Origin: Biomaibacter acetigenes
Lineage (GTDB): Bacteria; Bacillota; Thermosediminibacteria; Thermosediminibacterales; Tepidanaerobacteraceae
Reading direction: 5' to 3'
Length of the DNA stretch: 64,000 bases
Assembly: GCF_003691585.1 (NCBI RefSeq)
Contig: NZ_CP033169.1
Location: 2,542,001 to 2,606,000, forward strand
The notes under the pieces are model-generated. The model was not told the origin of the DNA. It ran no database searches and saw only the letters and a list, made by a program, of their open reading frames with translations. The position numbers were made by a program, and so were the translations under genes. Positions 43,993-52,144 of this stretch are shown one piece after another (position 1 is the first letter of the stretch; every line of letters begins with the position of its first letter).

Positions 43993-46199
43993 GTTTTTTC
44001 ACCAGCTTCCGAAACACCGCAGGGAACTGCAGGCAGCAGAACTTCGAATTCAGTCCCTTTGCCGACTTCACTTTTTACTGCAATTTTGCCCCCGTTTTCT
44101 TTTACTAATTTATAAGTTATAGCAAGACCCAAACCTGTTCCACCTTTTTTTGTAGTGAAGAAGGGCGAAAATATCTTTTCGATATTTTCCGGAGGTATAC
44201 CATTCCCATTATCTGAGATTTTAATTCGAGCAAGTTTCTTTGAATTGTTATTACATGAAGCCTCAAAGTTTTTGCATTCTATAACTATCCTGCCACTCCG
44301 GCCTACTGCCTGAATGGCATTTATCAATATATTTAAAAAGCATTGTTTTATAGTTCTCCGATCAACATAAACGATTGGAATAGAAGGGTCTATTTTTCTG
44401 TTTACAATTATTTTTTTTGCAATTACGTCGGATTTTACCAGATTCAAAATATCATCCAGCAATTCTATGATATTTGTAGGCTCCGGATTCAGTTTACTGG
44501 ACTTGCTGAAATTCAAAAAATTTATCACCATTTTATTAAGGTTTCCAACTTCTTCTTGCAGGATATTCATTATCTCAGTTTTTGTTTTATCATCTTGCCA
44601 GCTTTCTTTTAACACCTGAAGTAGATTGGCAATACCGGCTAGAGGATTTCCAATCTCATGGATAATGCTTGCCGACATTTCTCCCAAAGTCCTTATCCTG
44701 TCTTCTCTTTTTAACTCCTCTTCCAGCATCTTTATACGGGAAAGGTCTTTAAAAAGAATTATAGTTCCCAAAATTTCGCCTTGTTCATTTATTACAGGCG
44801 ATAGCGAAACATTTATAGGAATTTCATCATTATTTTTTGTTATCAATTTTGTTTCCACATCATCTATATTCTGATGGAGGTTATCTGTAAGGTTGATATC
44901 AAGTTTAGTAACCTCGCAAAATTTCAAAATGTGTGTATTAGTGAAATCGCTGCTTTTATACCCTGTAATTTTTTCTGCTTCCTTATTGAATACCGTTATA
45001 TTTTTTTCTTTGTCAATTACAATGATCCCACTGGCCGCACTTTCTATAATGTTATTTAAGTATTGTTGAATATTATTTACCTTTATATAGGAATTTTGTA
45101 ATTCGTTCACATAACTTTTTAGTCGAATGCTCATATCGTTAAAGGCTTTGCTCAATTCCCCGATTTCATCTTTACTGTTTACCGGTATGCTTTCTATATC
45201 GGATATGCCCTTCTCTATATTCCTGACATTAATTACCAGTCTTTCTATGGGATTTGTAATGCTCATTGCTAAAAAGACGCCCGAAATAATAGCTATAATT
45301 ATTATAACATATATGGAGCTTTTCAGCTGTCTTTTTAGATTCAGGGTTTGAGCAAAAACATCTTTTTCATACTGTTCCACCATGACCATCCAATTCACTT
45401 TAGGAACAAAACTGATAGCCGCATAAACTGTATCTTTGCCTTCTTTGTAATATCCAATCCCTTCACTTTTATCTTTTATGATATCTACCAGCTTTTTCGA
45501 GGAAGACCCAAGATTCATCATAACTTCCGGTGACGGCATTAATTTTAAAATAAGCTTTTTGTCGGGATGGACGGCAATCACTCCATCCCTGTCAGTTACC
45601 CATATCCTTCCGTTGAATCTTCTCTGTATTTCTTCTACTATACTTCCAATTTTCTCAAGTGGTATGCCTGCGCCTATTAGACCCTGTACATTCCCAAATT
45701 TATCAAAAACTGGAGCTGCAATGATGAAATGTGGTTTCCCCAAAACACTGCTAATCAAAAGCCGGCTCACAAAGGGTTTGCCGTTTTTCATAACTTCATT
45801 AAAATAATCCCTGTCAAAATATGTCCTGTCCTTCACATGCTCGTTCGATGGTTTTGCGAACAGCATTCTAGCCTCAGAATTCATGTAAAATATTAAATCA
45901 AAATATGCAAAATTATCATATATCCTAAATATTTCATTTTTTATTTGCTCAAAGTTATCATTACTCTGCGACGAAATATTAGCTGCCGTTACTACGGTTT
46001 CTGTAGCATCGGATAAAAATTGATAGATACGTTCGGATATCATTTGAGAAATTAGCAAATTTTTATCCAGTACTTCTTTTTGCGTGTTTTTTGTCGCAAT
46101 AATAAGAGAAAGAGCCCCGGTTACACAAACAGCAAGAATCGTTAAAATGACAATAAAAAATGGTATTTTTATTTTTAGGCTATAAGTAATTTTTTTCAT
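43989..46199 (-). CDS. Membrane sensor histidine kinase with dCache-HAMP-PAS layout
   Basis: 736 residues from the ATG at 46199 (AAGGAT site; an ATG at 46223 has none). A first membrane helix (FFIVILTILAVCVTGALSLI), a dCache-type extracellular domain (about 40-290, RTYFDRDYFNEVMKNGKPFV, WVTDRDGVIAVHPDK), a second helix (IYVIIIIAIISGVFLAMSI), HAMP, PAS (YLNNIIESAASGIIVID..), HisKA with SASIIHEIGNPLAGIANLL (phospho-His) and HATPase with NILINAIQAVGRSG and GTGLGLAITYKL. The dCache fold often binds small carboxylates or amino acids, consistent with malonate sensing (inference). Confidence 0.93.
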   Translation of the reverse strand: MKKITYSLKIKIPFFIVILTILAVCVTGALSLIIATKNTQKEVLDKNLLISQMISERIYQFLSDATETVVTAANISSQSNDNFEQIKNEIFRIYDNFAYFDLIFYMNSEARMLFAKPSNEHVKDRTYFDRDYFNEVMKNGKPFVSRLLISSVLGKPHFIIAAPVFDKFGNVQGLIGAGIPLEKIGSIVEEIQRRFNGRIWVTDRDGVIAVHPDKKLILKLMPSPEVMMNLGSSSKKLVDIIKDKSEGIGYYKEGKDTVYAAISFVPKVNWMVMVEQYEKDVFAQTLNLKRQLKSSIYVIIIIAIISGVFLAMSITNPIERLVINVRNIEKGISDIESIPVNSKDEIGELSKAFNDMSIRLKSYVNELQNSYIKVNNIQQYLNNIIESAASGIIVIDKEKNITVFNKEAEKITGYKSSDFTNTHILKFCEVTKLDINLTDNLHQNIDDVETKLITKNNDEIPINVSLSPVINEQGEILGTIILFKDLSRIKMLEEELKREDRIRTLGEMSASIIHEIGNPLAGIANLLQVLKESWQDDKTKTEIMNILQEEVGNLNKMVINFLNFSKSSKLNPEPTNIIELLDDILNLVKSDVIAKKIIVNRKIDPSIPIVYVDRRTIKQCFLNILINAIQAVGRSGRIVIECKNFEASCNNNSKKLARIKISDNGNGIPPENIEKIFSPFFTTKKGGTGLGLAITYKLVKENGGKIAVKSEVGKGTEFEVLLPAVPCGVSEAGEKT

Positions 46200-46223
46200 T
46201 TTACTATCCTTCTGGCTTCCCAT

Positions 46224-46921
46224 TTAATGTTTTTTATATTCTATATAAAACGAAAAACTCCTCTTAACTTTTCTAAACAAAAAGCCGCACTTTGTGTGCG
46301 GCTGAATTCTTTTGACTTTTTCAATTCCTTTTTCAATCCCTTTCTCAATTCCCTTCTCGATTCCTTCTTCTAATCCTCTCCTATACATTTCGGGGTCGAT
46401 TATCATTTTTGCCATTTCATCCACCTCCTGCTCTATATTCTTTACCTCTTCACTAAAAAGCGGATCATGTTCCCAGACTTTGAAGGTCGGTACTATGTAT
46501 TTTATAATTTGCTCTGTATATGGCATTTTTATCGAGAGTTTTAATTCGTCAGGAATCGATTCATTACGTTTTAGGAATATGACGGTTTGTGATGGGAATT
46601 CTACGGTTATTTCTTCACCTGCTTTAATTTTATTGTAGTCAAGGTTATCTATTGCGATTCTAAATCCGTAATCTATCATACGGATTACTATGGTCCTGTC
46701 GTTTAAGGTCTGAAATTCTATGTGGTATTTGGTTTGTTTTGCATTTATTTTTATGCTCAGTACCGTATCGGCAATGGCAGAGGTTTTATCTAACCTTATG
46801 TATTCTTGTTTCAGTTGTTCAATCCTAGTGTCTTCATAAAAAAGTTCTTTTTGAAAAGGGCGTTGAATCCTCTGATTGTAGTAATGGCGTCGGCCCTTTT
46901 CCCCAGTTTTATTCTCAACCG
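46224..46921 (-). pseudogene. Rpn-like PD-(D/E)XK transposase, 5'-truncated
   Basis: The minus-strand frame is open from about 46921 but lacks a proper start: PFQKELFYEDTRIEQLKQEY, KYHIEFQTLNDRTIVIRM (nuclease-fold E-x-Q), then DYGFRIAIDNLDYNKIKAG and the C-terminal GIEKGIEKGIEKGIEK repeat. The best in-frame ATG is at 46679 (151 codons). The terminal codons overlap a GCCGCAC/GTGCGGC terminator at 46281-46300. The partial copy at 12669-13000 is nearly identical at its 3' end. The family probably promotes recombination; this copy is likely dead. Confidence 0.65.
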
Positions 46922-47187
46922 GTTAATACATTATTTTCGGTCTTTCCCCTGTCCAGCCTTCGAAAAAAAGCATTGATCCTGGCAATTAAAGCCGTGGGCT
47001 TAACGGGCTTTTTCACATAATCGTCGGCACCTATTTCAAACCCGTGGACTTCGTCGAAATCTTCGCTTCTCGCGGTCAGCATAATAATCGGCACCTGCGA
47101 CACCTTCCTTATCTCCCTGCATACTGTCCAGCCGTCAAACTCGGGAAGCATGACGTCAAGGAGAATACAACCGGCGGCGCCGTACTG
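46915..47187 (-). pseudogene. Response-regulator receiver fragment (copy B of the chimera)
   Basis: Same receiver piece as 34628-34945 (ILLDVMLPEFDGW.., ADDYVKKPVKPTALIAR), then a different short tail ending at 46915. Joined at the same base to the plus-strand fragment. Confidence 0.75.
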
Positions 47188-47634
47188 GCGGATAGCAGCA
47201 CTACCGCCACTTCCGGCATTCAGAGGCCGGCGATGGGCGCGGCGGGCAAAATGATGCCCGGCAGGATGGGCGGCCTGATGAAAATGGGCATGTTCGGGCC
47301 TGCACAGGTCGGTGATAAGATCGATTTCAAAAACAACATGGAAGACATCACAAAAGCTCTTGTGGAGCAGGGTATCATCACACAGGAAATTGCAGATAAA
47401 ATGACGGCCTATATGGAAGAAAAAGCTGCCGAAAGAAAAGCCGAAATGGAAAAGGTCAAAAGCATGACCGAAGAAGAACGCAAGGCCTATCTGGAAAGCA
47501 AGAAAGAATCAAAACCGGAAAAAGGTGCGACGGCTGATCCTCTGCAAAAACTTGTCGATAATGGGACGCTGACACAGGAACAGGCTGATGCGGTTTCAAA
47601 AGCATTGTTCCAGATCACATACAAGCCGGACTAA
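47188..47634 (+). pseudogene. Fragment of a helical secreted-type protein gene (copy B, longer)
   Basis: Encodes SGIQRPAMGAAGKMMPGRMG, ALVEQGIITQEIADKMTAYM, ERKAEMEKVKSMTEEERKAY, and DPLQKLVDNGTLTQEQADAV before a stop at 47634. Two similar modules (a DxL/xxQGxITQEqAD pattern) resemble repeats in Clostridial exported proteins. The 5' end is missing; it is fused head-on to a receiver fragment, so it has no promoter of its own. Confidence 0.6.
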
Positions 47635-47669
47635 CTACCCCCATCAGCTATTAAATGAGGGACCGGCAC

Positions 47670-48305
47670 CTAATACCCTATTTCCTCCCCGACCACTATT
47701 ACCGTAAAAGGAGTCATGCTGGGCCTGTGTTCGATGATGGTTATTACATTGCATATCTTGTCCTCGGAGAGACATCCGCTGCACTGGCCGGTGATCGTGC
47801 AGGGCGTCTTTCGGTTCAATCTGATGGCGTTCATAGGTGCTGCTACCTGTTTTGCCCTGAGCAGGGCCTGATCCAGATCATCAGTTATCTTGTTGGCGCC
47901 CACCACCAGGACCACGTGACCCGGCCCGAAAATCATCGATGCCACCCGATTGCCGGTACCATCTATATTGACCAGCTTCCCGTCCAGTGAAAGTGCGTTG
48001 GTGCTGGCAAAGAAAACATCACAGGTGAGCTGCTTCTTTCGGGTCGCATTTCTTTCTACCGGATCAGTCAACGGAGAATGATCGAAAATCACATGACCCC
48101 TCTCCTTCAATGCATCCACGATGCCCAATTCGTGGATGGTAACGGAACCGCCCACCCCTACGCTGGCATTTTCAGGCACCAAATCGATGGCTTTTTTTAC
48201 AGCTTCTTCCCTGGTAGGCACATATATCGCATCAAAGCCGTTTTTTATCAGAGCTTTAACCGCTTTCTGGCACCGTTGCTCGTAAAATTTGGATTTTACG
48301 TCCAT
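47670..48305 (-). CDS. LUD-domain protein (LutC-like)
   Basis: 211 residues with the LUD (DUF162) layout: FDAIYVPTREEAVKKAIDLV, ASVGVGGSVTIHELGIVDAL, STNALSLDGKLVNIDGTGNR, VVLVVGANKITDDLDQALL. A C-terminal TGQCSGC plus another Cys could bind a metal. LUD proteins include LutB/LutC of lactate use; single-domain copies are common in anaerobes with unknown role. ATG at 48305 follows GGGAGGAT. A truncated near-duplicate is at 61599-61802. Confidence 0.88.
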   Translation of the reverse strand: MDVKSKFYEQRCQKAVKALIKNGFDAIYVPTREEAVKKAIDLVPENASVGVGGSVTIHELGIVDALKERGHVIFDHSPLTDPVERNATRKKQLTCDVFFASTNALSLDGKLVNIDGTGNRVASMIFGPGHVVLVVGANKITDDLDQALLRAKQVAAPMNAIRLNRKTPCTITGQCSGCLSEDKICNVITIIEHRPSMTPFTVIVVGEEIGY

Positions 48306-48560
48306 AAATATCCTCCCCGTATAAAGACATTAAAATATTTTACAAAGCTTAAGGACCGGTTCACATCCAATTTCTTGTTAACCTATTCGACACCGAATTA
48401 CTTTTTCCTGCTTACATTATATACATCTTGCCGATTCCTTATTGGGAAACTATGATGGGAATCCGCATATTATAAAAAATTAAGGAAGATTTACAAACTT
48501 TACCCACCTTGGTCCCTTTAACTCCTGGAAATTGTTCACCTCTGCAGGCTTTCTCCGTAA

Positions 48561-48588
48561 AAGAAAAAGCCCCCGGTTGTGACCGGGG
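48561..48588 (-). terminator. Intrinsic terminator
   Basis: Minus strand CCCCGGTCACAACCGGGG, then GCTTTTTCTT. It may end transcription of the 118-residue gene upstream or of the lost pRiA4b-type gene. Confidence 0.6.
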
Positions 48589-48654
48589 AACGGGAATTGT
48601 CAAACAAGGCTGTTATCAGACTCCAGAGGAAAAATCAGACAAAGAATGGTTGCT

Positions 48655-48699
48655 ACAACAAAGATTGTTGACCTGATACCAGTCAACAACCTTTGTTGT
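48655..48699. terminator. Long near-perfect stem-loop
   Basis: ACAACAAAGATTGTTGAC pairs with GTCAACAACCTTTGTTGT (one mismatch) around a short loop, just after the stop codon of the 48728-49084 gene. No T run follows on either strand. Confidence 0.5.
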
Positions 48700-48727
48700 C
48701 GTGTAATGCCTGGCTTGGTTTTTAAAG

Positions 48728-49084
48728 TTAGCTATCTTCTTGCTCAGGATCAATTTCAATAGAACAAATACGGTTTGCGGGAATTATGATTTTCTTCATG
48801 GTCTCTCTATCAGCGATCTTACCACCACTGATAACTTTCAAGAAGAGGCAGTCGCCCGGCTCAGGAAGAAGAACTGCAAAATTAAAGATGAAAAATAATT
48901 TGGCCCCGTTTATGACTTTTTTGCAACAATCTCCACATTCGAACTCAATACCGATTTTTTTGTCTCCGTTGAGTTGCATTTTGTTAAGGGCAGACTCCAG
49001 TCCTTCCAATGATGGGTCTTTTTGTTCGGGTAGCCCCTCTTTAAGTTTATCAAAAAATGTGTTCAGGTCAGTATGTTCAGTCAT
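48728..49084 (-). CDS. Hypothetical protein (118 residues)
   Basis: Starts MTEHTDLNTFFDKLKEGLPE after GGAGCGATTTCA. It contains IGIEFECGDCCKKVINGAKL, with three cysteines in a CxxCC pattern, and a C-terminal beta-rich part ending IEIDPEQEDS. No signal peptide. The family was not recognised. Codon use and ribosome site support a real gene. Confidence 0.65.
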   Translation of the reverse strand: MTEHTDLNTFFDKLKEGLPEQKDPSLEGLESALNKMQLNGDKKIGIEFECGDCCKKVINGAKLFFIFNFAVLLPEPGDCLFLKVISGGKIADRETMKKIIIPANRICSIEIDPEQEDS

Positions 49085-49273
49085 TGAAATCGCTCCTTTC
49101 TTTATCTTTTGATAAAATAATATGATTTATAACAGAAATTGTTGCATGATAGACCAGCTATTTTAGTAGAGTTTGTTAATGAAAGGATAAGAAAAAGTTT
49201 CATAATGACGACAAAAAGATATAGCTTCAGTCCATACAGCGTACATTAAAAAAGTGCCATACACCTTTCACCA

Positions 49274-49284
49274 GTGCCTGGCAC
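49274..49284. repeat. Short palindrome GTGCCTGGCAC (second copy)
   Basis: Same 11-mer as 12603-12613, here flanked by CACCTTTCACC direct repeats (49262 and 49283 regions). Confidence 0.4.
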
Positions 49285-49318
49285 CTTTCACCGGGGGATT
49301 TTTTTGCTAACAACAATA

Positions 49319-49483
49319 TTAGTGCCGAACGGTTGGCCTGAACATATCCAGGACGCCGAGAACTACATGCGCCAGGCCAAAGCCAGTTATACCGGCGCCG
49401 ATTGTTCCACCTGTCATATACCCTACGGCAGTAACAACTGCACCGACACCAGTCACTACCCAACTTGTAGTTTTTCCGTTCAT
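49319..49483 (-). CDS. 54-residue Gly-rich membrane peptide
   Basis: Starts MNGKTTSWVVTGVGAVVTAV from the ATG at 49483, placed 7 bases after GGAGGCG, and ends VLGVLDMFRPTVRH. Nearly the whole chain is hydrophobic and glycine-rich, forming one long or two short membrane helices. It could be a small membrane protein, a bacteriocin-like peptide or a coat peptide. It lies ahead of a stretch of unknown small genes and behind the YmaF/multicopper-oxidase group. The excellent ribosome site makes it a convincing gene; function unknown. Confidence 0.65.
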   Translation of the reverse strand: MNGKTTSWVVTGVGAVVTAVGYMTGGTIGAGITGFGLAHVVLGVLDMFRPTVRH

Positions 49484-49569
49484 GAAAATCGCCTCCTGGA
49501 TAATATTATTCCCATGATAAGAAAGTTTTATGAATAAAGAGGCCCCCGGTTTAAGGTCGGGGGTTGTAA

Positions 49570-49914
49570 TTAGCTTCTTGTCGCTTCAACAAACCCTGTA
49601 ATTTTGTGATCATGCCCTTCATTAAAGCTCGTTCTAAAAGAAAAATAATGGGTATGATATCCATTCTGCAATGGTATTGATAGGCCTGTATCAGCTTTTA
49701 AAAAGTGAAAGTGACCATCATTAAAAGTTGTTTTTCCGGCTATTTCGTGATAATGTTGTTTTTCAAAATATATCTTTGCAGGAATAGGGGTGCCGGTAAC
49801 ACCTAAATGCATATGACTGTGGCCAGCATCAAAGGTCGTAACCCCTATATGTGAATGAACATGTTCTCTTGTTTTATCATTTAACTGGTCAACGCAATCA
49901 GACAATTCTCTCAC
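49570..49914 (-). CDS. YmaF-family histidine-rich protein
   Basis: About 114 residues with repeating His motifs: HVHSHIGVTTFDAGHSHMHL, HYHEIAGKTTFNDGHFHFL, YHTHYFSFRTSFNEGHDHKI. Each repeat has T(T/S)FxxGHxH, giving three to four likely metal-binding modules. Named after B. subtilis YmaF (unknown role). A TTG at 49905 suits the GGGGTG ribosome site better than the GTG at 49914. It follows the multicopper-oxidase-like genes and may bind or deliver copper (inference). Confidence 0.82.
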   Translation of the reverse strand: MRELSDCVDQLNDKTREHVHSHIGVTTFDAGHSHMHLGVTGTPIPAKIYFEKQHYHEIAGKTTFNDGHFHFLKADTGLSIPLQNGYHTHYFSFRTSFNEGHDHKITGFVEATRS

Positions 49915-49940
49915 CCCTTTTATTTTTCAATGACTAATAC

Positions 49941-50951
49941 TTAACCAGCTACCATACTGGTCATCATCCCTCCAGGAAAAGACTCCTCATTAACTATATG
50001 ATTGTAATCCCTATCATACAAAATGTATTCCCCTCTAGCAGTTGGAATTATTATTACATCGGCGGTTTGACCGGGGGCTAAAGTTATCCCGTTCTTTTCA
50101 TAGGATAAATCCGAATCCGCTGACACCAGCGGATAACTGTCTTCTGCTATTATCCTTCCTGTTAACCCACCGAAATAGAAAGTATGTGCCTCATATCCTG
50201 CATTTGCTATTCTTAAAAGGACCCTGTCATTTACTCTGCAGTTTATTCTGGAACCATATGGTTGACTGGAATTGTTGTCGCTATCTATTGTATGAGGATA
50301 AACTCTACCATTTAATATCCAATTATTTGGTTTAAAATCCAGCATATTATAATTTTTTTCAGGCACAACATTCTCATGCATTGTGGTGTCTATTTCACCC
50401 ATAACCAATACCTTTTCCACATCATAATTCGAGTTGGTTCCCGCACCATAAGCGGTTTTATAGTTACTATGACCTGGCATGTTATATCCTACCGGTTTTA
50501 TAACGATAATGCCGTAAACACCCATTTGTATCTGTTTTTCACTCTTTACTCCACTTTCATAAAGATATATACCGGGCTTTTTAGCCTGGAATTTATATAT
50601 CAATCCCTTTGGCAAAAAAATACTTCCCCTGTCTACATAGTCTGTAAAAGCTACTAATTCGCCATTTATATATTGGGGTTGAACAGGTCTTGAATTTCCA
50701 GCAGGCCATTCCTCAACCATGACTCCTTCTATACCAGGAAACATTAGCCCCACCGGTTCGCCTATCTGTTTTATATTAAGAAAACTATTACTCAATCTAA
50801 TCCTTATATTGTCATTTACTTTCGCCTTTATTGTTGGGCCGGGGAGCCTGGGACCAGTAGCAAGCGTAGCCAGTCCCCAGAAAGGAATATTTTGATTATT
50901 TAATGTTACAGTGCCTCTCTTCACCCATAAACTGAAAAAAAGTGTAGCCAT
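49941..50951 (-). CDS. Multicopper-oxidase-like cupredoxin protein, all copper ligands lost (paralogue 3)
   Basis: 336 residues, two cupredoxin domains: LPGPTIKAKVNDNIRIRLSN (domain 1 start) and PHTIDSDNNSSQPYG..VNDRVLLRIANAGYEAHTFYF (domain 2). Positions that carry copper ligands in active enzymes are replaced: YLYESGVKSEKQIQMG in place of Y-H-C-H, and GEYILYDRDYNH at the end. It ends FPGGMMTSMVAG like its neighbours. No signal peptide or membrane helix. A structural subunit seems likely. 4 bases after paralogue 2. Confidence 0.82.
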   Translation of the reverse strand: MATLFFSLWVKRGTVTLNNQNIPFWGLATLATGPRLPGPTIKAKVNDNIRIRLSNSFLNIKQIGEPVGLMFPGIEGVMVEEWPAGNSRPVQPQYINGELVAFTDYVDRGSIFLPKGLIYKFQAKKPGIYLYESGVKSEKQIQMGVYGIIVIKPVGYNMPGHSNYKTAYGAGTNSNYDVEKVLVMGEIDTTMHENVVPEKNYNMLDFKPNNWILNGRVYPHTIDSDNNSSQPYGSRINCRVNDRVLLRIANAGYEAHTFYFGGLTGRIIAEDSYPLVSADSDLSYEKNGITLAPGQTADVIIIPTARGEYILYDRDYNHIVNEESFPGGMMTSMVAG

Positions 50952-50955
50952 ACTT

Positions 50956-52131
50956 TCACTCCTTCCCTACAGGCTGACTTAATACCCCGACATCTGGACT
51001 CAGAAAACCGGTCGGGTATATGGAAATCATAGTCATCATTCCTCCCGGAAAGGCGCCCCAATTTGTAATCTTAGGCTCTGAGTGAGAGTGGAGCATGAAA
51101 TGATACTCTCCTACTTCGTTAAAAGATACTACACCTTCCGGTATCTCACCCTTTTCTCCCAAATACGGACTTCCACTCCACATAGTCCAGCCCGCCTCTC
51201 CTATGCCTAGATTTCTTCGATTTGGGATTATAGTTGGTATTGGATTATCCAGAGTATACCCTAACCCAGTCCACTGAAATATCTGATCATAAGTTTGCCC
51301 CGGACCTACTAAAACGGTAAAACGTTTAAAGGACCTATCCCTGGCTCCATTTTTCAACAGCCTTCCATCCATAGCTATTATTCTGGTATGATTGCCATGA
51401 GGGTGTAATGGATGACTGTCAATCCCCGCACCAATATACCTTATCAAAACCTTTTCTGTTGGCTCTGCCATCACCATAGCCCCATAAGGTTGACTGGGCA
51501 AATAGGGTGCATTATCAGGCAGCATTGTATCGGGAGCACATCGTCCGTTCATAGTCCAGTAACGAGGATGGTGTTTACTAATCATATACGGTTTTCCTTC
51601 AATAACTGCTTGATGAAGACTGGGGTCAATTTCTGAAAATATTATCAGATATTCCCTGTCAAATTCCGTATCAGTACCGCTGCCATAGGCGGTCCTGCTG
51701 GTATTTTCATCGTAATCTTCCGGCCTTACCACAATCCCTCCATACAATCCTAATAATACTTGCTTGTGAGGATTGGTTCCACTTTCGTAAATATAGGTTC
51801 CGGGACGGGTTGGTGTAAAAGTATAAGAAACGGTCCCCCCATTGGAGGAAGCATAATTCACAAAGGAAATTAAATTTCCACCACTGTATTGAGGTTTAAC
51901 AAATTGAGAACCCACTTTAACTCCTGTCTGGCCCGGCAGGAAAACAGATACAGGTTCAGGCAGGTTGTTTGTTAAATTTATAGTAACGGCTTCACCTTGT
52001 TTAACTATTATAGGAGGACCCGGCAACTGAGCCGGTTCAGCTGCTCCTTTGGAGTAACCCCAAAAGTATATGCTTTGGCCATCCGGAGTGCTCATATAGC
52101 CTTGCTTTGCCCATAAATTTATTACCGCCAT
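50956..52131 (-). CDS. Multicopper-oxidase-like protein with domain-2 copper ligands only (paralogue 2)
   Basis: 391 residues, two cupredoxin domains. Domain 1 has YIYESGTNPHKQVLLGLYGG (ligand His/Cys lost). Domain 2 keeps DSHPLHPHGNHTRI (HxxHxH) and GEYHFMLHSHSEPKITNWG (HxH without the Cys). So it offers the two HxH motifs that in multicopper oxidases come from the C-terminal domain, but no type 1 site. N-terminal MAVINLWAKQGYMSTPDG has no signal peptide. Ends near FPGGMMTMISIYPTGF. Confidence 0.85.
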   Translation of the reverse strand: MAVINLWAKQGYMSTPDGQSIYFWGYSKGAAEPAQLPGPPIIVKQGEAVTINLTNNLPEPVSVFLPGQTGVKVGSQFVKPQYSGGNLISFVNYASSNGGTVSYTFTPTRPGTYIYESGTNPHKQVLLGLYGGIVVRPEDYDENTSRTAYGSGTDTEFDREYLIIFSEIDPSLHQAVIEGKPYMISKHHPRYWTMNGRCAPDTMLPDNAPYLPSQPYGAMVMAEPTEKVLIRYIGAGIDSHPLHPHGNHTRIIAMDGRLLKNGARDRSFKRFTVLVGPGQTYDQIFQWTGLGYTLDNPIPTIIPNRRNLGIGEAGWTMWSGSPYLGEKGEIPEGVVSFNEVGEYHFMLHSHSEPKITNWGAFPGGMMTMISIYPTGFLSPDVGVLSQPVGKE

Positions 52132-52144
52132 TCTTCTCCCCCCT

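Larger units (their letters stand above)
48306..48727. other. Intergenic region with a pRiA4b-type remnant and two hairpins
   Basis: No intact gene. The minus strand around 48490-48560 reads RGEQFPGV, like the EGEQFPGVLKEP of the gene at 62948-63262, so a decayed copy of that family lay here. Two stem-loops are listed separately. Confidence 0.45.
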
